Assembly (NCBI GenBank): GCA_009746045.1
Contig: RPFO01002065.1
Location: 1-64,000 of the forward strand
Length of the DNA stretch: 64,000 nucleotides
Source: Mesostigma viride
Taxonomy: Eukaryota; Streptophyta; Mesostigmatophyceae; Mesostigmatales; Mesostigmataceae
Direction of reading: 5' to 3'
Shown: positions 12,014-21,625 of the stretch, in pieces
How the letters are laid out: each line of letters begins with the position of its first letter
Position numbering within the stretch: position 1 is the stretch's first letter
The notes under the pieces: generated by a model
Databases searched by the model: none
What the model was told of the DNA's origin: nothing
The model's input: the letters and a program-made list of their open reading frames with translations, nothing else
Position numbers and translations under genes: made by a program

Positions 12014-12757
12014 TGTCAGAAACCGGGGCTCGGAGGAAAGATCTTTTGCCTGTTATGACCCAGATATTGCACAAGTGTATGGAAAAGACTTCTTGTATTA
12101 AAATACGTTTACTGAGAGTGGAAAACACGGTGCGGCCAACACTGGGCGCAGTCTACCATAGCCAACACTGGGCCAGGGCAAATGACAATGCCAACACTGG
12201 GCAGGGTCACACGACCAACACTGGGTCGGGGCCACACACGGCTGGGCAAGCAAACGACTCTAGGCACACAAAGTAGTGGCGGCTAATGCATTATGCACCG
12301 TTGATTTACATCTGACGGCACTGCAGCTTAGCGTCTCTACAACCACGGAAAGAACACTAGATAATAACGACTTTGCAGCCTGTAATCTATTGTCCACATC
12401 ATGGTACATTGTGTGTGTGGTCTGATAGGCTCAAAGTCCTATCGCCTCCAGGGCGGCACCACAAACTGCGGACCTGATCTGATCCGGAGAGAGCCGATGT
12501 AAATTACGGCACCTGTAACGGTGCTGACAGGTAACGCTTGCTGTATTCCGAGCAACATCATTCGGATTTTAGTACACTCAAACATTGTATATGATATTAA
12601 ACTAGTCAACGACCTGTGGGTGCAATTAATAGGGATGCAAACCCAACAACAAGTCGTGTAAATAAACACCTAGCTGACGGCGTCAATTTTCCCCGCATAT
12701 AATGCGTGATAACATAATGCGTGACAAAAGTAGAGAAACATCGCTAGATATTTGACA
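12014..12757 (-). repeat. 3' LTR (left copy) of gag-only element
   Basis: 744 bp, starts TGTCAG and ends TTTGACA, so the ends form TGTCA/TGACA inverted repeats. It contains four spaced copies of CCAACACTGGG at 12136, 12162, 12191 and 12215, which could be promoter or enhancer elements. Same length as, and apparently identical to, 14035-14778. Confidence 0.9.
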
Positions 12758-12770
12758 CACCCCCGTACTG
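12758..12770 (-). promoter_or_regulatory. Candidate polypurine tract
   Basis: On the minus strand CAGTACGGGGGTG runs directly into the LTR start TGTCAA. A short G-rich purine run in this position is where plus-strand DNA priming normally occurs. Confidence 0.5.
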
Positions 12771-12787
12771 CATGTCACGTATTCCGG

Positions 12788-13672
12788 CTACTCAATGAAA
12801 AAACCAGCAGGAACATCTGCCACGTCGTCAGCCAGTGGCTCGCCGTCCATGGTGAAGTGCGCCTCAGGTTTCTTGGACTTGTTCTCCGCCTTCTTGGACC
12901 AGCAGCGATCCTCAGTGTGACCGGTACGGTGGCAGTGCTTGCAGGTCAGCACTTTCCCACCCTTGGTGAGGAAGACTGATTCGTCGATAGTACCCGCACA
13001 GTGGGGGCAGGCAGCAGTATGATACACTGGTGCACTGGAATCTGAGCTGCCAGCTTGGGCCGCGCGGTGCACACGCAGATGGTCGTCCACTTTCAGGACG
13101 GCGGTCTTGTAGTCTTTCCACGTCAAGTCGGGGGGAAGGTTGTACGCCGCCAGGACGGGGCCATACTGGGCAGGAAGTCTGCGGCGGTGTGATGTCACCA
13201 GGATGGAATCATGGAGTTTATTGTTGCTTAATTTATTATATTGCAGGTACAATCGTTCGGTGAGATTGACATTTGCAGGAACAGAATCCATGGGAATCTG
13301 CTCAGCTGACAGCAGTTCCTCAAGTGTCGCGGCCTGATGGGTGGATGTCGTTTCGTCACGTCCATAGACGTCAACCAGGACGGTCCACGCCTCGTGCATA
13401 TACTTGTTGGGGGCCGTAGCGGCATGCAGTAGCGCGTTGCCGTCGAGGCCAGCAATCAGGGCAGCGTAACCAATTTTTTGCTGCTTTACCACGATCGGAT
13501 CCTTTCCAGCTAGTACATCTGAATATCCGAGGGCGTCGAATTGCCCTTCCGCCTTGATTCGGAATCCGGTGAATTTCTTGGGGTCGCTCCCATCAAAGTT
13601 GAGATTCTTGAGAGCACTAAGAACGCTGCTCTCCTTGACTTCTCGTGCCACAGCTGGCGCACCTCCCGACAT
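12788..13672 (-). CDS. Gag-like protein with CCHC zinc knuckle
   Basis: 294-aa frame on the element's coding strand. The N-terminal two-thirds is a predicted helical capsid-type region of the kind seen in Copia-related Gag (begins MSGGAPAVAREVKESSVL; includes FDGSDPKKFTGFRIK and HEAWTVLVDVYGRDETT). A first Cys/His cluster (ACPHCAGTIDES) precedes a classical knuckle, CKHCHRTGHTEDRC (C-X2-C-X4-H-X4-C), and a Lys-rich stretch that would bind RNA. It stops 30 bp from the 3' LTR. Its role would be packaging element RNA. It overlaps the upstream 133-aa frame by 56 bp in a different frame; frameshifting, re-initiation or splicing could link them. Copia affinity is inferred from general Gag layout only. 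Confidence 0.75.
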   Translation of the reverse strand: MSGGAPAVAREVKESSVLSALKNLNFDGSDPKKFTGFRIKAEGQFDALGYSDVLAGKDPIVVKQQKIGYAALIAGLDGNALLHAATAPNKYMHEAWTVLVDVYGRDETTSTHQAATLEELLSAEQIPMDSVPANVNLTERLYLQYNKLSNNKLHDSILVTSHRRRLPAQYGPVLAAYNLPPDLTWKDYKTAVLKVDDHLRVHRAAQAGSSDSSAPVYHTAACPHCAGTIDESVFLTKGGKVLTCKHCHRTGHTEDRCWSKKAENKSKKPEAHFTMDGEPLADDVADVPAGFFIE

Positions 13673-14018
13673 GTTCTTGATTGCGTTGGAGATTTGTAAT
13701 GTGAAGTAAAGTGTGATTTAATCTCTCCAGAGATACTGCGTTGTTGTCGAGCAGATCCTGTAGATTTCTGATTGAAAAGTCTGGAAGTTCGCTGAAACAC
13801 ACACAGTTGAAAAATTCTTGTCGAATGCCACGCAGGAGCCAGCGGCAGTAGGCAGATTCAGGAAACACGCCCGGGAAGATGTCTTCAACTTGGGCAAAAA
13901 GCAGATTTGCTCTTGCGAGGTAGTCTGGGCAAGATTCTTCGGGAAATTGAAAAAGCTCAATTCCAGATCTCAGGTTGCGGTCGTTGGGAATTGGAAAATA
14001 TGGGTTCATAGGCATCAC
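13617..14018 (-). CDS. Upstream Gag-type ORF of the gag-only element
   Basis: 133-aa frame starting 17 bp from the 5' LTR. It contains a stretch resembling retrotransposon Gag helices (FQFPEESCPDYLARANLLF, YCRWLLRGIRQEFFN). It overlaps the start of the 294-aa Gag frame. Whether it is an independent leader protein or the N-terminal part of a frameshifted Gag cannot be decided from sequence alone. Confidence 0.5.
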   Translation of the reverse strand: MMPMNPYFPIPNDRNLRSGIELFQFPEESCPDYLARANLLFAQVEDIFPGVFPESAYCRWLLRGIRQEFFNCVCFSELPDFSIRNLQDLLDNNAVSLERLNHTLLHITNLQRNQEHVGRCASCGTRSQGEQRS

Positions 14019-14020
14019 TC

Positions 14021-14034
14021 GCTACTCGATACCA
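14021..14034 (-). promoter_or_regulatory. Primer-binding site, tRNA-iMet-like
   Basis: Minus-strand TGGTATCGAGTAGC begins immediately after the right-hand LTR. The TGGTATC start matches the initiator-Met tRNA 3' end (GATACCA) used by many Copia elements; the next bases differ from the plant consensus TGGTATCAGAGC, so the primer tRNA is not certain. Confidence 0.65.
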
Positions 14035-14778
14035 TGTCAGAAACCGGGGCTCGGAGGAAAGATCTTTTGCCTGTTATGACCCAGATATTGCACAAGTGTA
14101 TGGAAAAGACTTCTTGTATTAAAATACGTTTACTGAGAGTGGAAAACACGGTGCGGCCAACACTGGGCGCAGTCTACCATAGCCAACACTGGGCCAGGGC
14201 AAATGACAATGCCAACACTGGGCAGGGTCACACGACCAACACTGGGTCGGGGCCACACACGGCTGGGCAAGCAAACGACTCTAGGCACACAAAGTAGTGG
14301 CGGCTAATGCATTATGCACCGTTGATTTACATCTGACGGCACTGCAGCTTAGCGTCTCTACAACCACGGAAAGAACACTAGATAATAACGACTTTGCAGC
14401 CTGTAATCTATTGTCCACATCATGGTACATTGTGTGTGTGGTCTGATAGGCTCAAAGTCCTATCGCCTCCAGGGCGGCACCACAAACTGCGGACCTGATC
14501 TGATCCGGAGAGAGCCGATGTAAATTACGGCACCTGTAACGGTGCTGACAGGTAACGCTTGCTGTATTCCGAGCAACATCATTCGGATTTTAGTACACTC
14601 AAACATTGTATATGATATTAAACTAGTCAACGACCTGTGGGTGCAATTAATAGGGATGCAAACCCAACAACAAGTCGTGTAAATAAACACCTAGCTGACG
14701 GCGTCAATTTTCCCCGCATATAATGCGTGATAACATAATGCGTGACAAAAGTAGAGAAACATCGCTAGATATTTGACA
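14035..14778 (-). repeat. 5' LTR (right copy) of gag-only element
   Basis: 744 bp, TGTCAG to TTTGACA, apparently identical to 12014-12757. In element orientation this is the 5' LTR and would carry the promoter. Four CCAACACTGGG motifs recur at 14157, 14183, 14212 and 14236. Confidence 0.9.
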
Positions 14779-14783
14779 TTATG
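14779..14783. repeat. Target-site duplication TTATG (right)
   Basis: Matches TTATG at 12009-12013 on the other side of the LTR element. Confidence 0.85.
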
Positions 14784-15060
14784 TACATGCATCCAGTTGC
14801 GCCGGCCGGCGTTTCCAATGGTATCTTGCAGTTGCGCAATCAGGCCCCATTACCAAAAGTGTGTTTGTACATCTTTTTTACACCTGAAGGATTTCTGCCT
14901 GCATATCCTGAGTTGCTTCTTAATGGTTTTTAATTGCGCCCGAGTTACGCCGGCCGTCGTTATTAATGACAAACTGTATGTGTTTCATAAAATCACTTTT
15001 GTATGGTTTACATGTATCCAGTTGCGCCGGCCGGCGTTATTAATGACGCTTGTCGTTCTT
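14784..15060 (+). repeat. ~229-bp tandem repeat with 18-bp module (right part)
   Basis: Continuation of the array at 11701-12008 after the LTR insertion. Modules are at 14796-14813 and 15021-15038 (GTTGCGCCGGCCGGCGTT) and 14944-14961 (GTTACGCCGGCCGTCGTT). The intervening sequence (GAGTTGCTTCTT, then AATCACTTTTGTATGG) is diverged from but clearly homologous to the left copies. Confidence 0.8.
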
Positions 15061-15184
15061 GTTTGATGCCCATCGTTTTCGTCGTGTCTTTAATGGTGAT
15101 TATTTATCATTACTCATCCTCAGGGCTTTCGGTGCCGCGGGATTAAGAGGCGAAAAAAATCAGCTGCCGTCTGACCAAAGTCTG

Positions 15185-18100
15185 ATGGCGCGATCGGGGC
15201 GGGGGGCCGTTTCCGACGGTTCGCGTCCCTTGTCCAATGACGACCGGGAGCCTGCACTTCGCGGTCTCTGGAGCGACAAGTACATCGAGAACAAGGGGTA
15301 CAAAATTGCCAATGACATCTTTCCTATCATGGCGGAACGCGTGAAAGCAAACAACCACAGGACGCCAGAGATGAGCGCGGAGGTTCTGTCTTGCGCAGCT
15401 TCAAGACTAAATGCCATGGTGGCGGAGAGCAACGGCATTAAGAAGAGGAAGAACTGTGACGACGGGCTTCCTGAAAGTTGGGCGGAATCTCTTCGGGATA
15501 CCATCAAGAAGGCTTTTGGCGACTTGGGAACATCTGAGAAGGATCGTGGGCTTAGGTGGGCCTTGTGTGGACTTGTTACGAAGGCAATGGAGGGCGTCCC
15601 GGACAGGATTGTGGAGCGCGCGTTCGGGATTGACAGGCGCTTTGTCGCAACTGTTCGGGGTCACAGGGATGGAATGGAAGAAGGGGAGGACGACCTTTTG
15701 ATGAGTGCGCCAGAGAGGAGGAGGAGGAAAGACGAGCTTCCGACGGAAGTCATTGCCCTGATACAAGCGTGCTGGAGGGATGATAACTTGACGCGGGCGT
15801 CTCCGAACATGAAGGATGTTCATTGTGAATGGACAAGAAAGGATTACAAACATACACTAGCGTTTTCGGAGGGTGCGCGCTACTATACTGTCTCCAAGTC
15901 GAAGATTTACGAAGTGTTCATTTCCCGCCATCCGGAGTTGAAGCCACCGCGGCGGATGGACAGTAGGGAGGGGGGGGGCTGGAGGGAGAGGAGGGCGTGA
16001 GGGGGGGAAATCAGGTGATTATGGAGACGGAGGAGGGGATGTCAATGCCTCGCACGAATCAGAAGAGCACAGTTCATGTGGGATACACTTCTTTTTGCAA
16101 GCATATGCCCGCATGCGTGAAGGGGCGGTGGAAAATGCGGAACTTGTGCGCATGCCAGCACCACACTACCATGCAGTCCATGGTTGGGGGGTTGGCCAAA
16201 TTTCGTGCAACTTTTCATGCCAGATGCGAGTGCGGACCTGAATGCCACGCGTGCGATCATGGTAGCCAGCTCGACGTGGGGTCGTCCGTGCCCACATGTT
16301 CCATTTTCAAAGCCACTCACACGACAGAGTGGGTGAACAAGTTTACTTGTGAGGTGGAGGGGATGAGGGAGGGGGGAGGTTCGAGGTCGTCTGTGGGGTC
16401 GTCGCGGCCGCAGGTTCAGCCTTTTCAGGGCGAACTTGAGGATCTGCCCATGCATGGGAGGGTGCTGGACGACGAGGAAGGGGTGCCCGATCATGACCTG
16501 GGCGAGGAGTTGGGGGTTTGCTCGATCCGGCGTAAGGCTTGTGTGTTGGGCACTTGCCTGGCTCCCAAGTGTGGAATTCGGAACTTCATGTTATGCGAAC
16601 GGGAGGAGGCTTCCAACCACCTGATTTCATGGACCAGATACGAGATGCAGGATGTGCCGCCGGGTGCGGTTCTTGGGCCAGAGGTAATTTTTAGTGGAGT
16701 GGTTGCGCCCCAAGGCGTTTCTTTTGCAATGTTTCCTGAAGTTCTTGGGCCAGAGGTAATTTTTAGTGGAGTGGTTGCGCCCCAAGGCGTTTCTTTTTCA
16801 ATTTTTCCTGAGGTCCTGTCTTTTTTCTTCCTACAGGTCATTGGTGGGTCGAAGTTGATGTCTTTTCTGTATGTGCACACTGCGCATATGCAGGACGACT
16901 GTGACGAGATCGCAAAGGCTGGTGGGCAGCGATTGACGCAAGTCGACGTCAAGTCCACACCAACGGAGCTAAAGGAGGCAATTGTGGACAAGTGGCCGGA
17001 CTTCATCCAGCATTGCTTCAACGCGTGGTGGCAAGCGGACGCCTCCAAGGAATGTCTCTCAAGGATGCGGGTGGGGGACCTTGTATGCCACACAGATTAC
17101 GCCGAGAACTACCAGTCTTACACCTATCACAATCTCCAAGCACAGTATTGGCATCCAGTCACATTCGTCCTTATGCCCTGGATCGTGCGCTACTTGGATC
17201 CAGCGTCGGGAAAGGTCGTGAGAAGGGAGTTTCACTTCATCGGACAGGGCGGAATGAAAAGGGACGGGCGGGCCCTCCGTTTTGCTATCCTCAAAATCCT
17301 GGCGACACTACGGTCAGAAGGGGTAGAGGTGAAGCGCTTCATTGGGTGGTCGGACAATTGCTCCATGCAGTTCAAGTCAAGGAATGTGATCGCGGAAGTG
17401 GCCCGGCTGCTGACGGAGGATCCGCACCTGGAGTCATTTGAGTGGAATTACTTTGGGGAGCAGCACGGAAAGGGGGAGGTGGATGGAGCTGGTGGGACTG
17501 TGAAGTGCATGTTGAGGAGGTGGCACATCAGGGAAGAGAACCAGGACAAACAGACGGCCGCCCAGTTGGTGGAGAATCTGGCGTCGGGGGCGGTGGGCGG
17601 GACCACAACGACCAGGCGTAACTTCTTCGAGTTCCCCGAGGTAATTAAGTGTACAGTCCTCGTTCAGGGAATAGTTACGCCGGCCGTCGTTTCTAGGGCG
17701 TTCTTGGAGTCCTGGCGATCAGGAGTGCTTAATAAAACACAACTAGCTCGATGGTCTCGTAACTTCAACTTTCCCTTGTGCAAATCTTGTCTTCGACGCG
17801 CAGGTGCTTCCTTACAGCCCAGGGCGCGGCGAAATCAAAGGAGTGAAGAAGGCGCACTGGTGGCGCATGGACAAGTCGAATGTGACGCGCTTAATGCTGC
17901 GCCAGTATTCCTGCTATTGTGGCGGTGCGTGCGCCGAGGAAAGGTGGTGGGATTGTCGAAAGGAGTGGACCGACATGGACGGCTGGAATGTGGGAGGTGC
18001 TCGGATGAAGCTCCACAAACTGGGGGAGCCAGTGCAAAGGAACCCAAACGGACAAGGGGGGCACGCAGGGACGCGACTGAACAGACTACAGGCAGAGAGG

Positions 18101-18535
18101 ACGATGATGGGAAGGAGACTGAAGCTGCGAGACATTTTTGCCGTCGAGTCCTACTCTGGTGATGAGTCCCACGATCCAGATCATCCATATTGGCTAGCGG
18201 AAGTCTTGCAGGAGCCTTATCAGGTGGCCGCTACTTTCGTGAGGCGAGTGGCCGACAGAAACGGCAAGGTCGATAGGGAGTTGTTCCGTAAGGGACAATG
18301 GGTGGTGGGGGTGCGCTACTGGGACAGATTTCCGGGTATGGCGACGATGTTCAAAATGGACGCCGATGCGCAAGCTGAACAGCCAAACTTGGTCAATTGC
18401 TACCTGTGCATGGACGCGGGGTTCGAACACACCATTGTTGTCAACCCAGCTAACAATCGCCAGGCCATCTTGACCATTCCGACAGACGTCGAGAAACGGC
18501 TCACGAACTTGGCCAAGAAGAGACCTGTTCAGTAG
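15185..18535 (+). CDS. DDE-transposase-like protein, spliced
   Basis: Proposed exons 15185-15962, 16073-16683, 16837-17640 and 17804-18535 (974 aa). The last intron is well supported: GAG|GTAATT to CGCAG|GTG, phase 0. The second (16684 or 16756 to 16836) is in frame and could be retained. The first is inferred to reconcile two frames that otherwise overlap at 15997-16000. The N-terminal part is helical (WSDKYIENKGYKIANDIFP); Cys/His clusters follow (CACQHHTTM, CGPECHACDHG). The catalytic-like core has HTDYAENYQ, then SDNCSMQFKSRN, then FGEQHGKGEVDGAGG, spaced like an RNase-H-fold DDE/D transposase. This HGKGxxDGxGG signature occurs in eukaryotic transposase-derived proteins, but I cannot name the superfamily. 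The C-terminus has HPYWLAEVLQEPYQV and KGQWVVGVRYWDR. No terminal inverted repeats were found, so it may be immobile or domesticated. The upstream frame stays open to 15050, possibly from an acceptor at 15121. Confidence 0.65.
16669..16812 (+). repeat. 72-bp tandem duplication across an exon end and splice donor
   Basis: Copy 1 is 16669-16740 and copy 2 is 16741-16812, differing at about 3 positions. Each contains the exon end TTCTTGGGCCAGAG, the donor GTAATTTTT and an 18-mer GTTGCGCCCCAAGGCGTT, so there are two equivalent donors (16684 and 16756) for one acceptor at 16836. Two of the differences in copy 2 are G-to-T changes that strengthen the pyrimidine tract before the acceptor. Confidence 0.85.
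17674..17691 (+). repeat. Intronic copy of the 18-bp palindromic module
   Basis: GTTACGCCGGCCGTCGTT inside the 163-bp intron 17641-17803, identical to the modules at 11944 and 14944 in the intergenic array. Confidence 0.85.
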
Positions 18536-19119
18536 GCCAGCTCGCCCGGGCTTGGTTGGACGAGGTGGACAGCCTTGAGAGCACGTGCTTCGTTGTGAGC
18601 ACTTGCCTTTCAGCCGTGATTTGCAAACGAGTTCCTTGTCCTGAATTGTAAAGCTCGATTCATGCTCTTTTAAGGAAGTGTATAATATTATCCAGATCAT
18701 GTATATATTTAGATCTAGACCTGAGTTCAAATAACATTTCTTAGAGGGCTGAGATGCGCGAGGTCCAGCATACATGTATATATCCATGGAGACATGTTAC
18801 AAACTCAAATGTTTCATTGTACGTACCACTAGCTCGTCGACGGGGGTATCCCATGTAATGTATGATTTATGAATTAATTAATCGCTTAATTGTACAATTT
18901 AAATGGATCATGAACTTGTCAAGTGGCCTAATTTGGTTTATTTGGTTCATCATTTATTGATCTCAATCATTCTTAATTGAATCTCGAGCAATAGCAATCG
19001 TGAAGCAGATCCTAATCATGTGATTCGCATAATGAGAATAGGCAACAAGTGCTACTTTGAGGAATGCGGGGTTGGTCAGGTTATTATAGAGCTAGAGCTA
19101 CAAACGGCACATATATTGC
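18536..19119. other. AT-rich 3' flank of the transposase-like gene
   Basis: No coding signal. Rich in TTAATTAAT and similar short motifs. No terminal inverted repeat pairing with the upstream side of the gene was found. Confidence 0.5.
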
Positions 19120-19692
19120 AAACTTTGCGCTCCAGGCATGGAATTTCAAAAGTACCAAAATTGGAGCAGTAGATGTTGGGGACGCCCAGGAAGGTGAGAA
19201 TTCCGAGAAGATTACGCGTGCGTTTGAGAGAGAAATCCTTGGTCGCATGGGCCTGAAGGGTGCATGAGATCGAGCTGGTCGCCCACCGCCTTCCGCGGCC
19301 CCGCGCGCGGGGTACTTAAGGCAGGGGCGCCCCCGCCGCTCCTTCTCACCGGCTTCCAGAACCCGGCGGACAAGATTTCTTTTCTCAGACGCCGCAAGCG
19401 GCTCGAGAAAACTCACTTCACCCTTGACGACGACCTGACCCTGGCGCAGCAACAACGGCGACGGGAGCTATGGCCGACCTACCTCCAGCTCCGGCAGACC
19501 AAGGCGGGGCAGCCGGTGTACTGGAAGGGGGCGGCCATCTACGTCGGCCACAAGCCCTGGCAGGTGACCCCCGCGGCCCCAATGACTCCAGACGCCCCAG
19601 CTTAGGGGATCGAATACAGCAGTAGTAGTGTAGAATAGCTAGACCGTGGTCATGTACATCTAAGCCTCCTACAGGCACTATACCAGCTGATG
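19120..19692 (+). pseudogene. LINE ORF1 3' fragment plus start of 3' UTR
   Basis: Homologous to the C-terminal part of the ORF1 at 44263-45679. Visible blocks are GENSEKITRAFEREIL, a frameshifted middle (DKISFLRRRKRLEKT), FTLDDDLTLAQQQRRREL and GQPVYWKGAAIYVGHKPW, ending in TAG at 19603-19605. L1-type ORF1 proteins are RNA-binding chaperones with this RRM-plus-CTD layout. The 3' UTR begins (AATACAGCAGTAGTAGTGTA) but is cut at about 19692, where an inverted LINE end abuts it. Confidence 0.7.
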
Positions 19693-20165
19693 AATTAAAT
19701 TATAACATGCCTCCGTTGGGAGATCATGTAGCACATATTCCATGATGGACGGGTGGGGTGGAGGAAGCCGCGTAATCGAACTATACTAACTCTAAGCTAT
19801 CTAGACTAGAAAATCCTAACTACACTACTCATCAAAACGCCTCCTCCGCTTGGGGGGAGGGGGCTTGCCCACAGGGTCGGGCGTGTGCGCCTTGACAATC
19901 TTCTGCCATCGCGTCTTGTCCTGCATGGCAGTCCAAAGACGGGAGAGACAACTGTGGATGCGGTGCTCAAACTGGGCTGGGACCACTAGGTCGTCCAGCA
20001 ACATCTGGATGTAGTTCGTGACAGGTTTCCCTACCCTTTTGGGAATGCCCTTGGGGCCAGGCCAGGTCAGAATGTGTTGCCCTGGCTGGCCAAGCCGCTG
20101 GGGGCCGGCCAGACCAAGGGCGGTGTCGACCTGGCTGGTGCGAGCAAGGTGATACCAGCTGATTC
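19693..20165 (-). pseudogene. LINE ORF2 C-terminal fragment and 3' end
   Basis: Read on the minus strand: the ORF2 tail (ARTSQVDTALGLAGPQRLG, LTWPGPKGIPK, HRIHSCLSRLWTAMQDKTRW, then PPPPKRRRRFDE and stop), followed by a short 3' UTR, a TCTCCCAACGGAGG hairpin and an AT-rich tail at the left edge (19693-19705). 5'-truncated copy of a non-LTR retrotransposon; the same tail recurs at 20281, 34421, 48230 and 58305. Confidence 0.75.
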
Positions 20166-20280
20166 ACGACCATTATTTAGCCATGTACATGTGTGCCTAT
20201 GACGTGCCACACTCGGACCAGATGATGCATAGCTTTATTTAGTTATGCTGTGCCCATGCAGAGAGCTGCTCTCTGCTGAG
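20166..20280 (+). repeat. LINE 3' UTR fragment
   Basis: Matches 45770-45885 in the complete 3' UTR (CATGTACATGTGTGCCTATG, then TTTATTTAGTTATG and CTCTCTGCTGAG). Sits between two inverted LINE ends. Confidence 0.7.
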
Positions 20281-20637
20281 ATTAAATTAAATTAAATTAA
20301 ATTATAACATGCCTCCGTGGGGAGGTCATGTAGCACATATTTCATGATGGATGGGGTGGAGGAAGCCGCGTGATCGAACGATCCTAATTCTATCTAGAAA
20401 ATCCTAACTACACTACTCATCAAAACGCCTCCTCCGCTTGGGGGGAGGTGGCTTGCCCACAGGGTCGGGCGTGTGCGCCTTGACAATCTTCTTCCACCTC
20501 GTCTTGTCCTGCATGGCAGTCCAAAGACGGGAGAGAGAGTGGATGCGGTGCTCAAACTGGGATCTGCTGAGATGCAATGCCCTAGCTCTTGTATTCTGAT
20601 TTTCTGATTTATAGCCATGATGATCTTCCCCCACATG
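20281..20637 (-). pseudogene. LINE ORF2 C-terminal fragment and 3' end
   Basis: Second minus-strand copy of the ORF2 tail (FEHRIHSLSRLWTAMQDKTR, PPPPKRRRRFDE, stop near 20418), then the 3' UTR, a CCTCCGTGGGGAGG hairpin and a tail of repeated TTAAA/TTTAA units at 20281-20306. Confidence 0.75.
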
Positions 20638-21345
20638 ACATGCTCCCCCTTAGCTGGGCATAGCGTGATAGATCATGAGGGTGCAGGTGCCCTGGTGCAC
20701 CTAGAGCAAGGGTAGCTTACATTCCCACCCTTGCAGGAAGTATAGCTTAGAATGTAAATTAAAAGCCATACATATGCGGTATACTGGAGGGGGGCGGTCA
20801 TCCACGTTGACCACAAGCCCTGGCAGCCCCCTCCTGCCACCTCAGACTAGGAATATCTATACCAGTAGCGTAGATTAGTAAGGCTTAGCCTAGCATGTGG
20901 CCCACGCGCATGTGCGCCCATAATGGCCCCCATGGATGATGCCTTCAACATTTAGCCATGCTTTGTCTATAATGGGACCCCCCATGGATGTTGCATTAAG
21001 AATTTAGCCATGCTATGCCATGCAGAGAGATGCTCTCTGTCGAGAAGCCATGTCCTAGCTCTTGTATAGCCATGATGATCTTCCTCCCTCACAGGCATGC
21101 TCCCCCCTTACCCGGGCATAGCGTGATAGACCATGAGGGTGCAGGTGCCTTGGTGCACCTAGAGCAGGGGTAGCTTACATTCCCACCCGTGCATGAAGTA
21201 GCCTAGAATGTATTAAAAGCCATCTGCCCCTTCTCAGGGCTATGTGCTACATCTACTCCCAACGGAGTGATGTTGATAATTAATTAATTAATTAATACAT
21301 ATGCCCTTTCTCTGGGATATGTGCTACAGATACTCCAACGGCTCA
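20638..21345 (+). repeat. Nested LINE 3' UTR copies ending in TTAA tails
   Basis: At least two plus-strand copies of the LINE 3' UTR (TGCAGGTGCCCTGGTGCACC at about 20681 and about 21141), with an ORF1 scrap at 20777-20850 (GTATACTGGAGGGGGGCGG). The full 3' end is at 21230-21298: GTGCTACAT, hairpin ACTCCCAACGGAGT, then a TTAA tail (21274-21297). A further partial 3' end follows (to about 21345). Confidence 0.7.
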
Positions 21346-21625
21346 GTTATCAAGGAGACAACCAGCGCAGGCCAGAAATCGGGAGAATCCGGACCATGGT
21401 AGCTCGAGCCTGCCGTTATCTTTTCCGCGTTTTCGAGTCGTTCAGGATGATGAAGATGAATGGTGATGGAAATGTGTATCCTTGTGCATTGAAATTATGG
21501 CTGGCTTACGTGTAGAGCGACTAGAGGACCTAGACGGTGGGGCCGAAAACAGCTTGCTCGATAAGGGTGTGTGTTTCAAGCCTAGTTCTGGCCGGGAGTG
21601 TCTAGTGGTGAGCAACATGTTTTGA
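21346..21625 (+). repeat. Dispersed repeat AGGAGACAACCAGCGCAGG
   Basis: About 280 bp, nearly identical to 38470-38745, diverged in inverse orientation at 34195-34405, and a short piece at 61410-61465. Found next to LINE tails each time, so probably part of a LINE 3' region or a SINE-like passenger. No coding content. Confidence 0.75.

Larger units (their letters stand above)
12014..14778 (-). mobile_element. Young gag-only LTR retrotransposon (TR-GAG-like)
   Basis: A complete 2,765-bp element: two 744-bp LTRs beginning TGTCAG and ending TTTGACA, flanked by TTATG target duplications. By eye the LTRs are identical over their length, implying recent insertion. The 1,277-bp interior codes on the minus strand and holds only Gag-type frames with a CCHC knuckle; there is no protease, integrase or RT, so mobilisation would need enzymes in trans. 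This matches the published idea of terminal-repeat retrotransposons carrying only GAG. The primer-binding site abuts the 5' LTR (right-hand copy) and a purine run abuts the 3' LTR. It inserted into an existing tandem repeat, whose two halves rejoin when the element and one target duplication are removed. Confidence 0.9.
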
